DNA of 63,960 nucleotides from Mesotaenium endlicherianum (GCA_009602735.1 WELA01013853.1:84932-148891); one strand, 5' to 3'. Positions 1-10,614 are shown, numbered from the stretch's first letter. Translations and numbers: made by a program. The notes: generated by a model from the sequence alone, not told the origin.

Positions 1-25
1 TCAACCAATATACTGATTCATTACA
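1..25 (-). repeat. Start of 3' LTR of element A (runs off window)
   Basis: On the minus strand this is the first 25 bases of an LTR beginning TGTAATGAATCAG. The same 25 bases occur at 6221-6245, and close variants at 19981-20005 in a solo LTR whose ends are fixed by a target-site duplication. It directly follows a purine tract, as expected of a 3' LTR. Confidence 0.75.
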
Positions 26-40
26 ATCCCTCCAACTTAT
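26..40 (-). promoter_or_regulatory. Polypurine tract of element A
   Basis: The minus strand reads AAGTTGGAGGGAT immediately before the LTR start. Such tracts prime plus-strand DNA synthesis in LTR retrotransposons. Near-identical AAGTTGGAGGG motifs lie at about 1594-1607 and 1539-1552, on the other side of the 465-codon ORF. Confidence 0.65.
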
Positions 41-206
41 CATGTTGTCGCCTCGACAACACTAACACTAATGACAGCATGCTGTCCCTTCCGTCTCCAG
101 CCTACTGCCATTAGGAGGGAGATGTCCCTGAGGCCCTATACTTAGGGGAGCCAGACCTCCTCCTGTCTTGGGGTCTTCTGAAGCCTGTTAGAGAGGGAGG
201 TTCCGT

Positions 207-1604
207 TTAAGGACCCCGCGGAGAACGCAGTAACTGGGCTGTTTCCTCCTGCACAGTCTGGAGGGAGGCAGCCTTCTCCTGGGCAGCCCTCAAATTGACA
301 GGTACGTATACCGGCATCCCAGAAGGATGTTGCATGACATGAGCCAAGGGTACATGCCCTCTCTGCGAGGGAGATGTTGGCCGGCCTCTGGCTATCTCCC
401 GAGCAGCCCTCCTGTCTGCCCTGTCTGACTGGGTCTCCTTGCCTAGAGATGGGCTGTGTCCTCTGGCAGTTCCCAGCCAAGTGATATCCTCCTCTTCAGC
501 AAGTTGCTGCATGGCCAACCCCGTCTTCTCCCTTATAGGGGATGTGGCAGGCGTCAAGATCACGGCGGGGCTAGTGTCCTCCTCCTCGCCTTCCTCCTCG
601 TCTTCCTCTGACTCCTCCTCCTCTCCGTCCCCGGGTTCCTCTGAGACTTCTGGGGTCTCTTCTGTCAGCTGCTCCAGCTCTTCCCGAGAAAAAGAATATC
701 CTACTGACCTTCCCCTTTTGGGTGCTGGTGGGGGCTGCTGAGTCCGGACCGCATAGAGGTCCTTTTCCACCTGCTTACTTGCCCATTTGGCATAAGCGTG
801 CTTCCCTTTGGAGAATGACTCTCGGGCCCTGCTTCTGTCCCCCTGCATCTCCTGACTCATGCAGTCTCTGACTCCATCCAGTCTTAGGTCCCAAGCCGCA
901 ATGTGAGGGGGCAATACTATGTTCCCCTTTAGGTCTGTGAGGAAATCCTCATCCGTCGCCCTGTCATTCTGCTGGTCCCTCATGTTGATGGTCATCCACC
1001 GCCAATTGGTGGGCTTTTGAAAGAAGGCAGGGTTTGTCCTTTTAAGAGTACAAGGGTACCAGTGCCCTGCAAAGTCCAGCTGACTGGTTTCCCTGGCCAC
1101 GAATTCCCAGCTCCTCCTCTCCACCTCGTTGTACATGGCCTTGAACCTGTTATGGGGTGTTGAGTCCTTGAAGCTGTCCGCGTCCATGGGGATCATCCTG
1201 ATGACCCTATCGGCCCCCCAGATACCAGGAATCGAGACAGCTCCTGCTTCGTTCACCTTGGCCATTGCCTTGGCCTCTCCGATTGTATATCCTACCATCC
1301 TGGCGTAATCGTGGTAGAGGAGGAGCCCTGTGCTGACCTCAATCATAAACACAATGAAGTTACTGAAGTCATGCCCTTTTGCCGTTGCTGAGTGCCCTTG
1401 ATGAAGAGGAACGCGATCGGGAGAGTTCCTAGTGTGGAATACCTGGTGTGAGTGAATATAAGGGAAAATTGAGTTAGAGAGCAAGTGAGTGTGAGCGCAG
1501 GTTGAGTGTGTAATATGGTGATCAGAGACTACCACTCCCTCCAACTTAACTTTAAAGGTGGGCTGCCTGTCACAACTGTCACTAACTGTCACATCCCCCT
1601 CCAA
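207..1604 (-). CDS. 465-codon extra ORF downstream of element A pol, function unknown
   Basis: This is the longest uninterrupted frame in element A, lying 3' of the integrase and before the LTR. No family is recognised. The first ~85 codons cover LTR/leader-like sequence, so the likely true start is Met87 (in ...FIVFMIEV...). The middle is rich in Trp, Arg and Asp and looks globular. Around residues 290-350 there is a Pro-rich basic patch followed by a strongly acidic run of Glu/Asp, then a charged, probably disordered C-terminus. It has no zinc knuckle, protease or RT motif. It may be a captured host gene, an accessory ORF, or the gag of another element. Its openness contrasts with the broken pol beside it. 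Confidence 0.5.
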   Translation of the reverse strand: MEGDVTVSDSCDRQPTFKVKLEGVVVSDHHITHSTCAHTHLLSNSIFPYIHSHQVFHTRNSPDRVPLHQGHSATAKGHDFSNFIVFMIEVSTGLLLYHDYARMVGYTIGEAKAMAKVNEAGAVSIPGIWGADRVIRMIPMDADSFKDSTPHNRFKAMYNEVERRSWEFVARETSQLDFAGHWYPCTLKRTNPAFFQKPTNWRWMTINMRDQQNDRATDEDFLTDLKGNIVLPPHIAAWDLRLDGVRDCMSQEMQGDRSRARESFSKGKHAYAKWASKQVEKDLYAVRTQQPPPAPKRGRSVGYSFSREELEQLTEETPEVSEEPGDGEEEESEEDEEEGEEEDTSPAVILTPATSPIREKTGLAMQQLAEEEDITWLGTARGHSPSLGKETQSDRADRRAAREIARGRPTSPSQRGHVPLAHVMQHPSGMPVYVPVNLRAAQEKAASLQTVQEETAQLLRSPRGP

Positions 1605-1607
1605 CTT
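1586..1607 (-). promoter_or_regulatory. Second polypurine tract and possible LTR start
   Basis: Just after the chromodomain ORF the minus strand reads AAGTTGGAGGGGGA followed by TGTGACAG, the layout of a polypurine tract and LTR start. It suggests the pol body may once have ended here, with the extra-ORF segment added between this site and the tract at 26-40. Confidence 0.4.
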
Positions 1608-1657
1608 ATATGGAGACAGGACCTCCTGTCACCTTCCCATATCTACTGAAGGGACAG

Positions 1658-2473
1658 TTAGGGCGGTGCCCCAGCCGCCCGAAGGTGGAACCGTTTCAAC
1701 GCCCCTTTGGCATTGGTCAGCTGGTCTTTAAATTCCCAAGTGTCCCCAGAGGCATCGTAACCCTTCCATCGGATGAGGTACTTCATGACATATTTAGACG
1801 ATCCACGGACCGAGCGAGCGTCTAAAATCTCATCGACCTCATATTCCTCATGGTCGCCGTCCCGGACAGCGGGGACCGGTCCCGGTTGGACTGGTAACCA
1901 ACCTGTGAACAGTGAATCACCTTTGATGTATGGTTCCAGGAAGGAGACATTAAAGACCGGGTGACCCTTGTATTCAGCTGACATGTTCAATTTGTAAGCA
2001 TTCTGACCGATACGACGTACCACCGAATATGGACCGACCCAGACAGGGCCAAGCTTTTTCTTGACCACACCAGGGAGGTACAGGTGCTGAGAATGCAGTT
2101 TGACTAAATCGCCCTTAGAAAATGTCAGCTGCCGATCGTGTTGATTAGCGTATTTTTGTTGGTTTTCTTGGGCTTTGTGCAGGTTTTGTTGGACTTCTGA
2201 CAGGGTGTGAGCAAAATTCTGAGTTAACTGGAGGGAGACCGGGTTGTCAATCCCCTCCAAGTCAGTTAAAGACTCCCCCAATATATCTAAAGGAGACTTA
2301 GGGGCTCTACCCAGGCTGAGTTCAAAAGGAGTCTTGCCCGTTGACGCGTGCACCGCACTGTTGACCGCAAACTGAATTTGAGGCAACAGGTCATCCCAAT
2401 TATCTTGTTTTTGGTTAATATATGCTCTCAGCACCTCCTGCAGAACTCGATTAGTTCTTTCAGTCTGCCCCAT
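1658..2473 (-). pseudogene. Element A integrase C-terminus with chromodomain
   Basis: Continues the integrase core: GQTERTNRVLQEVL carries the catalytic Glu of the DDE triad (QTER). Further on come a GPY/F-type segment (GPVWVGPYSVVRRIG) and VFNVSFLEPY, then a chromodomain at residues ~205-265 (EYEVDEILDAR ... YLIRWKGYDASGDTWEF) with the aromatic cage positions present. Chromodomains of chromoviruses bind methylated histone H3 and steer integration. The frame is joined to the upstream integrase by a one-base shift near 2465. Confidence 0.85.
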
Positions 2474-3395
2474 CAGTCTGAGGGTGGTTGGCTGTGCTGA
2501 GCAGCTGTTTGACTCCCATTAACCCCATTAAAGCTCTCCAGAACTTAGAGGTGAATTTTGAGTCTCTGTCTGAGATGATATTAGAAGGTAGCCCATGTTG
2601 GCATACTACATGGTTGTAAAACTGTCTCGCTGTTTCGAGTGCAGTCACTTTGACAGTTGTGGGGATAAAAATGACCATTTTTGTCAGTTTATCCACGACT
2701 ACCAGTATTGAATCATGCCCATTGGCAGTTCTTGGTAGTGAGACCACCCAGTCCATGGATATAGTTTCCCAGCGTCCAGCTGGGATGGGCAGCGGTTGCA
2801 AGAGACCTCCGGGTGGTGTGTGCCGAGACTTATTTCTCTGACACTGGTCACAGGACTTGACATATTTCAAGACCTCCCGGGGTAACCCCTCCCAATGATA
2901 ATGTTTTGCCAGTTTGCCAACAGTTTTGGCCTGCCCCAAATGTCCACCCAGGAGACTGTCATGAGCTTGACTCAGTAAGAGAGACCTTATTTCCAAATTA
3001 TTAGGAATGACCAGCTTCAGCCTGCCTGAAGTGGTTTCAGTCACCCAGACCCCACCCTTAAGCTTATACCCGAGTGCAGTAGCACGACACACACCAGTAG
3101 TGGGGCTGGGCTCAAATGTTGGGTCAGAAAGGTAGGCTTTCCTAAGTTGTTCTAGGAAGGACTTTTTCACCTTTAGTGAAGTGAGTGCACACAGGACTTT
3201 ATCTACAGCATGCTGACTAAAGTTCCTTTCTTGCAAGTCAGGTCTTCTAGAGAGTGCATCAGCAGGATTCAACTTCCCTGGTTTGTAGTCGATCCGGACT
3301 TGGAACTGCTCCAGCATCTGGCTCCAGCGGTTCTCCTCCCTCAACAGCTTGGACTTCTTCTGAAAGTGAGTCGCAGCTAGATGATCTGTAATCAC
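2460..3395 (-). pseudogene. Element A RNase H end and integrase (HHCC and DD of DDE)
   Basis: The first ~55 residues are the RNase H tail and connection (YKPGKLNPADALSRRP). The zinc-binding HHCC follows (H...GGHLGQAKTV..., CDQCQ), then the integrase core with SMDWVVSLP as first catalytic Asp and ISDRDSKFTSKFW as second. The third residue lies in the next frame (1658-2473). Integrase inserts the cDNA. The breaks at both ends make it a pseudogene in this copy. Confidence 0.85.
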
Positions 3396-3428
3396 CTTAA
3401 AAGCTTTACCATGTAAGTATGCTCTCCA

Positions 3429-3806
3429 CTAATTGAGTACATGAATGATAGCTAGCAGCTCTTTATCATGCACTGAGTAATTAATCTCCGCTGGATTAAA
3501 TTTCATAGACTCATACAACACAGGATGCCACTCCTGCCGTACCTTACCATCCTTTGTGGTTTTGTCAGCAGGCTGCAACAAAATAGCACCCATGGCAAAG
3601 TCAGAGGCATCAGTAACCACCTGCACCGGTTTGCTGGGGTCATACACGGCTAGCACTGGGGCAGAGCAAAGGGCATCTTTAAGGGTCTGGAAGGCAGCCT
3701 GCTGCTCTTCGCCCCCCACATACCCGATGTCTTTCTTAGTAAGGTCGGTCAGTCTACTGGCCTTTGTGGAATAATTCTCAATAAATCTCCTATAGTAATT
3801 AGCCAA
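3429..3806 (-). pseudogene. Element A RT thumb and RNase H start
   Basis: [12 protein letters not shown] and LTDLTKK mark the RT thumb and tether. [15 protein letters not shown] is the first catalytic Asp region of RNase H, and [22 protein letters not shown] carries its Glu. A stop at 3429 separates it from the following frame. Confidence 0.8.
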
Positions 3807-4334
3807 CCCGAGGAAGGGATCTGACTTCAGAGACAGACTGTGGTACTGGCCAGTCCCTTATGGTCTGGACTTTCTTAGGATCCACACTGATGCCCTCTCT
3901 ACTGAAAACGTGGCCTAAGAATTCAATACTTTCCTTAAAGAAATCACACTTGCTCATTTTAGCATATAAGTGATTTTTCCGCAGAGTGTCCAGGACTGTT
4001 TTTAAGTGTTCAGTGTGCTGAGCCTCATCTTTAGAGAAAATTAAAATATCATCCAGGAAACATTGCACAAATTTATCCAAATAAGGTCTGAAAATGTCAT
4101 TCATAGCACCCATGAAGGTAGCAGGAGCATTAGTCAGTCAAAATGGCATCACGTTGAATTCATAGTGTCCATAACGTGTGCGGAAGGCAGTCTTGTGTTC
4201 ATCCTCCTCAGCAATTCTGATTTGATGTTAACCACTCTTGAGATCTATCTTACTGAACACCTTAGCACGAGACAGGGTATCAAGCAAGTCCTCGATCCTG
4301 GGTAAAGCATACTTGTTCTTTACTGTGATTCTGT
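3799..4334 (-). pseudogene. Element A reverse transcriptase palm
   Basis: The open part (3799-4113) carries CFLDDILIFSK, the FLDD form of the RT catalytic YxDD box, and HVFSREGISVDPKK downstream. Between 4113 and 4334 the reading frame is broken but fingers/palm sequence such as HKTAFRTRYGHYEFNVMPF remains visible in the nucleotides. Confidence 0.8.
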
Positions 4335-5375
4335 TCAGGGCTCTGTAATCCACACACATTCGCATACTGCCATCTTTTTCTTAACAAATAGGATGGGTGC
4401 GCCGTACGGTGATTTACAGGGAGAAATATAACCATTTTTCTCAAGCTCTGCAATCTGTGTTTTCAACTCCTCGCTCCCCACATAAGATAAGCCATACGTG
4501 CGTTGCCAAGGTGGCTGACTCCCAGGTAATAAATCAATCCTATGATCTACTTCCCGCTTAGGGGGTAATCCTGGAGGCATATTAAACACATCCGTGTACT
4601 GAGCAACAATGTTTGCAGCAGTAGGGTGCTCCGGAGGGCTTACCTTTTTCTCCACCACTTCTTCAGGTCGAGGAGGTACCTCTCTTAGCAGCAGACAGAA
4701 CATTCTGTCTTCCTTCTGGTTCCAGCTTTTGACGAACTCCATTGCATTTAGCAACTTGCATCCTTTTTGAAGCCTCTTCTCTTTCTTCATTTGCCATCCA
4801 CACAGGACAAGAGGAAGAGCACTGGTGGGTGCCAAGTCAGTCTGCCCATCACTGGCTCCTCTCACTTTAACTGTACCTCTGCTCCAACACACTTCAGCTT
4901 GATGTCTTTTAAGCCAGGACCTGCCTAGCACGAGATCATAAAAGCCAGTGTTGAGTACCTCAAATGTAAGCGTTTCAGTTTGAATTGCAATACCAGACCC
5001 TAACCGGACCACAATAGGCTTGGTTATAACTCCTCCCGGAATACTTGAGGCATCTCCAAGGAATATTTTTCTATTCCCTTGGGTGACAGTAGGCAGCCTT
5101 AGCCGCTTAACTAAGTCCTTGTGGATAAAAGTATGTGACGCCCCCTTGTCAACAAATGCCCTCACCTTCCTACCTGCAATCATGCAATGCAGTAGGATAG
5201 GGGGGACTGTCTTTTCCTGACTTTCGCATTGTTCTCCTGACGTAGCAAAGAAATGTTGGACATCAGGTGGAACAAGAGCATCCAGAGTGTGCACTCTCTG
5301 GACGTCTATATTACTGATGGTCTCCTTTATCTGTTTGTCAGGCATGCATAGTGAATCCAGTTCAGCAGGACCCAT
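4335..5375 (-). pseudogene. Element A protease and RT N-terminus
   Basis: A retropepsin-like domain is seen at residues ~60-170: FVDKGASHTFIHKDLV replaces the usual VDSGA/VDTGA triad, so the residue after the catalytic Asp is Lys, and LVLGRSWLKRH forms the second loop. The RT finger follows ([40 protein letters not shown]), then a frameshift near 4385 ends the frame. An equivalent fragment of the same family lies at 62239-62661. Confidence 0.8.
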
Positions 5376-5443
5376 AATACCTGCTACGAGGGCAGCTAGT
5401 GACGACTCACTATCTCTAGCATCCTCACAGTCAGTAGACTGGA

Positions 5444-6100
5444 TTACTGACTGTTGCTGTCTTTTAAAGGCTGGTCTTTTCTCTGGACCTTAGGAAGGTG
5501 CTTGAGTGGACATTGGTCTCTGAAGTGGCCCAACTGCTGACAATGGTAGCAAGTGGATTTTGCTGAGGCTGGTCTCGGCTTAGTCCTACCACCACCTCTT
5601 CCATAGCCGCCTCGAGAGAAACCACTACTACCTCTAGACTGTATGGCGTTATACTCATACTCATATCCATCACCCTGATCATCCTCAGCCTGGTCTCCTT
5701 TAATTACATTGTCGGAACCGTGGGGCTTTTTGATAACCTTAGACACCAAAGCATTACTCTGGCGCTTGTGATTGAATTGCTGGTGATCCCAGGCATCCGC
5801 ATCCTGGATCAAGTCAGCCAGTTTCTCATACTTTTTCTCAGCAAAATCACCAGAGACCTCGGATTTCAAGCCATACCTGAAGTATGCTATCCTATATCGT
5901 TCTGGCAAATCGGGCTGCTTCATCATGTTCTCTTGGAAATTTTGAGCAAACTCAGCAACTGAAGTGATCTGCTTCAGTGTCAGGGAGATCATCGCATAGA
6001 TAGCTTTCTCCTGCTGGTTGATGACATCAAACTTCTCATGCAACTTCTCGACAAACTCTACCCACGTAGGGTCACCCAGTTGCCAAGCCTTACGCTCTCT
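5444..6100 (-). pseudogene. Element A gag, N-terminus missing
   Basis: Gag coats the element RNA in virus-like particles. The capsid-like part begins abruptly (TWVEFVEKLHEKFDV) at about 6100, where LTR sequence is fused to it. An Arg/Gly-rich segment (GGYGRGGGRTKPRP) precedes a CCHC zinc knuckle, CYHCQQLGHFRDQC, near the C-terminus. Confidence 0.8.
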
Positions 6101-6245
6101 TCAGCCTGCTACTTCGGGATGAGTCATTAAACTGATATAAAATATAAAGTCCAGCAGATTGATCATTAACTAGAGTTCAGCAGGCTGAACTTATTTTACT
6201 ATATTTAATTGAATATTATGTCAACCAATATACTGATTCATTACA
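6101..6245 (-). repeat. Partial 5' LTR of element A
   Basis: Aligns with the right-hand ~180 bases of the solo LTR at 19259-20005, sharing the CAGCCTGCT, AAAGTCCAGCAGA and GTTCAGCAGGCTGAAC blocks and the terminal 13 bases. The LTR is cut at about 6101. Its outer end interrupts element B. Confidence 0.8.
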
Positions 6246-7075
6246 CTCAGCCACGAGCGCTTTTCCAACCTATTTCTTGCTCGCGCCTTCCGCCACGCGC
6301 AGGCCAACTGGCCCCTAGACATGCACAACATTATTGACAAGCACGTGACTTGCCTTGGCCCCATGACCTCGTCATTGCGGGCTGGGGAGTGCCAAGGGTT
6401 CTCCGTTGTAGGCCGCGGCGGCGCCCATTGTGATCCTCGCACGGCGCTCTTCTGGCACCTTCTTCGCGTCCTCAACCTGGTTGAGGCATGGCAGCCACCT
6501 CACACCCTTGCATGGGTCTTGGAAAATGTGGCGGTGCGCAACAACAAGCGGGCCAACGTTCGTGCCGACTTCGAGCTCTGCAGCAGCTACCTCGGGCGCG
6601 AGGCCGTCATAGACGCCGCCCAGATTGGTTTTTTTGCCCACCGTGTGCGCGCCTACTTCACCAACCTGGCCATGCCAGGAACGCTGGAGGCCGTGGCTGC
6701 CGCGCACCCTCGCCATGCCCGCAACGTCAACTCTATCCTCAACGCCACGCGGCTAGCCCACCGCGTCACAACTCTGCCCTACTCATCACAGGCCCAGTGT
6801 GAGGCCATCGGCAACGTCACGCGCGCCCTGCCGGCCTTCGTCAGCCGCTACGACGGTTCAACCTACATCGGCGCGTCCCGCGGCATGATCGACCTCTTCT
6901 CTGGTCTGTACGAGCAGCCGTGGAGATGGAGCGCGCCATGGGATTCCCGACGCATTTGACCCAGGTGGATGGCATCATTAAGGTCAACCCCGTTCGGCTC
7001 TTGGGGCAGGCCATTGATGCCAAGGTCTTGACCTGGCTTCTTTTGAAGATGCAGGCCTTGACTCCCCTCTATATG
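6246..7075 (+). pseudogene. C5-cytosine DNA methyltransferase domain of element B (5' truncated)
   Basis: Methylates carbon 5 of cytosine with AdoMet in functional relatives. The frame is open from the junction at 6246. Motif IV reads GECQGFSVVG, with the catalytic Cys codon at 6390-6392 retained although the usual PPC is GEC. Then come an RGG...DPRTALFWHLL segment, motif VI LENV (about 6519-6530), and motif VIII GFFAHRVRAYFTNL. A frameshift near 6920 moves to another frame with ERAMGFPTHLTQ (target-recognition end) and VRLLGQAIDAKVLTWLL (motif X). Motifs I-III are missing because element A inserted here. The domain matches element C at motifs IV, VI, VIII and X. Confidence 0.85.
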
Positions 7076-7693
7076 GAGGCCCGACATCCCGAGCTCCCTC
7101 GCCGTATGGACAAGCCCGACGATAGCTCCTCTAAGGACGACGACACTCGCCCTCCATCTGGTACCCGCTGGCGCTCCCAGCGGCAAGCGCCTGCCCCGCA
7201 GGCCCCTCCTCGTCGCCCGTACCAACCGCCTCCCGCATCCGACTCCGACTCTCGCCCGCTGAGGGGGGGACGGCGGAGGAAGGAGGCACAGCGGCGGGCT
7301 AGGGAGCCGCATTGCTCCCCCTTTCTTTTTCCTCCTGCACGCCAGCAGGCAATCCCTACATGTCAGCTACCAGCCGGAGGGCAGGTACCAGCAGGAGCAG
7401 GTGCAGGGCAGCCGCTCTCTGCCAGCAGACAGGCGACGCCAGCAGGATGGCCCGCAGGGGAGCAGACCTTTGCAGCAGCTGCACCGGAGGTGACAGGTGC
7501 AGGGCAGGCGCCACCTCCAGCAGCCCCTACATGGAAGCTGGGGGGGACCGTTACTTTGGAGCAGGCAGCGCAGCTGACAGAGATGCTCGATGCTCGACAC
7601 AGTGCTTGCTTTGCCAGTGGCATGCACGACTTGGGGCGCTACACTGGCGACCCCATGAGGCTCCGCCTCACGTCCAATGTACCCATCTTCTAG
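7076..7693 (+). pseudogene. Element B low-complexity linker before RT
   Basis: Continues the methyltransferase frame. It begins with a charged stretch (KPDDSSSKDDD), then Pro/Ala/Arg-rich and probably disordered sequence, and ends with LTEMLDARHSACFAS, which resembles the start of the pol region in element C (ERNEACFAQSVMDLG at about 39100-39140). It separates methyltransferase from RT. A TAG at 7691-7693 ends the frame. Confidence 0.6.
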
Positions 7694-8420
7694 AAGCAAT
7701 ACCGCTACAGTCACTTTGAGGACGGCTTGATCAGCACGCAGACAGGCAAGCTAGAGGACGACCAGCTTATTCGGGAGTCCTCTTCTACCTACGCGGCCCC
7801 CACGGCCATGCCGGCTAAGAAGGATGCCTCAGGCAACTGATCTGAGATGAGGATGTGAAGTGACTATTGTAAGCTGAACGAGGTCACGGAGCAAGACACT
7901 TGTCCTATGCCTACCCCTGACAAGATTTTTGACGACATTGGCACGTGCACATTGTTCTCGGTGCTAGACTTGAGGCAGGGCTTCAACTAGATACCTATTG
8001 TGGAGGAGGACCAGCACAAGACGACGTTTTGGGGGGCGCAGCGCCTGTACGAGTGGAGGGTGATGCCCTTTGGGCGGAAGAACGCTCCAGCTACCTTTCA
8101 GCGGGTCATGGATAAGGAGCTGGCAGGGCTATCCTTTGCCCGGTGCTACATCAATGACGTGCTAGTCTTCAGTGAGATGTTCAAGGAGCACGTGGCGCAC
8201 ATCACCGCTGTCCTGGATTGCTTGGAGGCCGTTGGGCTCAAGTGCCATTTAGGGAAGTGCACCTTTGGGACCCGAGAGGTGGAGTACCTCGGGCATCTCC
8301 TCTCCTCCAGCGGATTGGCGCCACAGCTGGCCAAGATCTTGGCCATCACAGGCATCCCGTTGCCTACCGACATCTCGCAGCTGAGGGCCTTCCTTGAGAT
8401 CGCCACTACTACCGTCGCTT
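7694..8420 (+). pseudogene. Element B reverse transcriptase
   Basis: FSVLDLRQGFN, RLYEWRVMPFGRKNAPATFQRVMD and VEYLGHLLSSSGL are standard Ty3 RT blocks. The catalytic box is CYINDVLVFS: the first Asp of YxDD has become Asn (GAT to AAT type change). Several stops interrupt the N-terminal part between 7839 and 7990. Confidence 0.85.
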
Positions 8421-8960
8421 TATGCCTGGCTTTAGCGAGCTCGCTAAGCCACTCAATAATTTGCTGCGGAAGGGGGTGGCCTATGTATGGGGAGCAGAGC
8501 AGCGGGCGACGTTTGATAAGCTCAAGGAGCTGCTAGTGAGCGCCCCAGTGCTACGTCGGCCTGACCACACTAAGCCCTTCATCCTCCACACCGACTGGTC
8601 GTAGGCAGGGCTAGGAGCAGTGCTGGTTCAGGAGCATGACGGCTGCGAGCACGTGTGGGCGTACGCAAGTTGCAGCAACAATTGCGCCGAGGCCAACTAT
8701 GGCTCTTACGAGGGGGAGTGCCTGGCAGCGGTCTGGACGATCGTGCACTTCAGGCACTACCTCTATGGCACCCGCTTCCGTTTCGTCACCGACCATTAGC
8801 CGCTTAAGTGGCTCATGACGTCGGAGCGCCTTACAGGCAAGTACGCGCAATGGGCACTCATTCTGCAGGAGTACACGTTTGACGTGCACCACCTCCCAGG
8901 CTCGACCAACATGAACGCCGACGGCCTCAACCGCAACCCGCTGCCTTCCTCCAGGGATTT
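8410..8960 (+). pseudogene. Element B RT thumb and RNase H
   Basis: FSELAKPLNNLLRKGVAYVW is the tether. LHTDWS is followed by a TAG at 8602-8604 and then sequence matching GLGAVL and NNCAEANYGSYEGECLAAVW in pieces. ARY/KYAQWALILQEYTFDVHH and NMNADGLNR end the domain. Comparable to the intact version in element C (40090-40450). Confidence 0.8.
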
Positions 8961-9990
8961 GATCGTTGTCCGGCACGATGAGGACGAGCCAGTGGCCTGG
9001 CATGCGGCTGCCTTCTTAGCCTTCACAACGGAGAGCGATGCGCGGCCCGCGGGACTCACCGACCGCAATTTGGTGGTGGTCAACACGAGGTGTTTGGCGT
9101 TGGCAGCAGCAGCAGAGCAGGACAACTGGCAGCGCGGACCCGAGGACGTGTGGGACGATGGCGCGTTGCTGCAGTACCTCGCCGCTAAGGAGTTGGCGCC
9201 AGGCATGGACGCGAGGGAGCGTGACCGCGTCCTTAAGCGCTGCCGAGATTTTGTCTTCATGGAGGGTCGACTGAGGCGTGTGATGGCCAACGGCTCCGTC
9301 CTAGTGGTCCCTGAGCTTGCTATACGCAGCCAGCTGGTGCGCACTGTTCATGAGGCCCTTGGACACTTCGGTGTCAAGCGCACTCTCAGCCTGCTGCAGG
9401 CAGAGTACTGGTGGCATGGCATGGCTAAGATTGTGACCGACGTCGTCAGCAGCTGCACTCTGTGTGACTGTGTGCGCTTGAGCTTCACAGCGGGCACTGT
9501 TGCCCTCAGCCCCCTGCCTATTCAGGGGCTGTTCTACAGGTGGTCATAGGACTTGGCTGGGGAGTTACCCAAGTCCCGCCGAGGCAACCTCTACGTCTTG
9601 GTGATGATCGAGCACTTGTCTGAGTGGATCGAGCTCGTGCCTTTGCCCAGCAAGGCCAGTGAGGAGATTGCTCAGGCGTTCCTTGATCAGGTCCTTAGCC
9701 ATTTTGGTGACTGCGCTGAGGTGCTGACTGACCAGGACAAGGAGTTCCAAGGCAGCTTTCAGAAGTTGCTAGAGCACTCCATGATCGACCACCGCACCAC
9801 CTTCCACGATCACCCCCAGGCTGACGGCCTTGCAGAGGCTGCGCAAGTACTGCGTGACCCACGACAGCACCCACTGGGACAACGCACTCCCGTGCCTGGC
9901 TATGGGATACAGGTTCAGCCGCCAGGCCTCCTTGGCCTTGCATTCTCCCTAATTCCTCCTTTATGGACGCTAGCCTATCCTGCCAGCCGC
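8961..9990 (+). pseudogene. Element B integrase
   Basis: HHCC zinc binding is seen as HEALGHFGVKRT and CTLCDCVR. A TAG at 9547-9549 lies between YRWS and DLAGELPKSRRG, right at the first catalytic Asp. The second Asp block reads LTDQDKEFQG, where Gly is replaced by Asp (GGC to GAC). HPQADGLAEAAQ holds the Glu, after which the frame is lost. Confidence 0.8.
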
Positions 9991-10000
9991 AGCTAGGACC

Positions 10001-10600
10001 GTGGCTGAGAGTGTCCTGGACTTGGACAGTCCCGACACATGGAGTGCTCTTAACGGGCTACATGCACCGCTGTTCCAGCGCCTGATGCCCATGGCCTTGG
10101 ACAACCTCAGTATCGCTCAGCATCGCGACACGCTCAGGTATGCCATGACTCGTGGAGAAGCCTACCGTCCTCGGATGTTGCAGTTTTCCGCAAGTGACTT
10201 CGTGTACCTGCGACGCCAGACGAAGAACATCCTCGACACCAACAGCTCGCCGGTCATCCTGCGCGTCAAGCGTGCCTTGGCGTCAGGAGTACTGGAGCTG
10301 GAAGGCGGAGATGGCCGTCTTCACAAGGACCACACAAAGAACTGTGGTCCATGCCACCTTCCTTACCTTGATGTGCAGGTTTGTCCCCGCGACATGCGGC
10401 CGCCCAAGGACTGGGCGTGCCAAATTTGCCACAGCCTTGGCAAAGAGGCCAAGATGCTGCTCTGCGACAGCTGCAAACTTGGCTTCCACATCGGCTGCCT
10501 CGACCCCCCATTGGAGCGTGTCCCTGCTGGGGACTGGTTCTATAGTGAATGCTCTGAATTAGCTAGCAGTAGCATTATCAGCTCATCAGCTGGAGGCTGA
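10001..10600 (+). pseudogene. Element B integrase C-terminus with PHD finger
   Basis: The first half (FQRLMPMALDNLSIAQHRDTL, FVYLRRQTKNILD) matches the integrase C-terminal domain of elements C and D. A PHD zinc finger spans about 10418-10554: CQIC, 11 residues, CDSC, 4 residues, His, 2 residues, Cys, then DWFYSEC where the canonical Cys before the last pair is Tyr (TGT to TAT type change). PHD fingers bind histone H3 tails, so targeting of integration is a reasonable inference. It takes the place of the chromodomain in elements A, G and H. Confidence 0.8.
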
Positions 10601-10614
10601 GAGCTTGGGGGGAA
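10601..10614 (+). promoter_or_regulatory. Polypurine tract of element B
   Basis: GAGAGCTTGGGGGGAAAT follows the PHD stop codon and directly precedes repeat segment B1, the usual place of the plus-strand primer. Confidence 0.6.

Larger units (their letters stand above)
1..6245 (-). mobile_element. Element A: Ty3/gypsy chromovirus, truncated
   Basis: The body reads right to left as gag, protease, RT, RNase H, integrase and chromodomain, the order of a Ty3/gypsy chromovirus. At both ends lies the same terminal sequence, TGTAATGAATCAG on the minus strand (positions 1-25 and 6101-6245), which also forms the complete solo LTR at 19259-20005. The left copy runs off the window. The right copy stops mid-LTR at about 6101 and joins directly to the middle of gag, so the primer site and gag start are deleted. 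The element interrupts the methyltransferase of element B exactly at 6245/6246. It is non-functional: several frameshifts and stops split pol. It is possible that the LTR and the pol body come from two elements, because a second polypurine tract lies at 1594-1607. Confidence 0.8.

Noticed and set aside
439..741. Ser-rich 100-codon plus-strand ORF
   Set aside because: Antisense shadow of the acidic Glu/Asp-rich part of the 465-codon minus-strand ORF.
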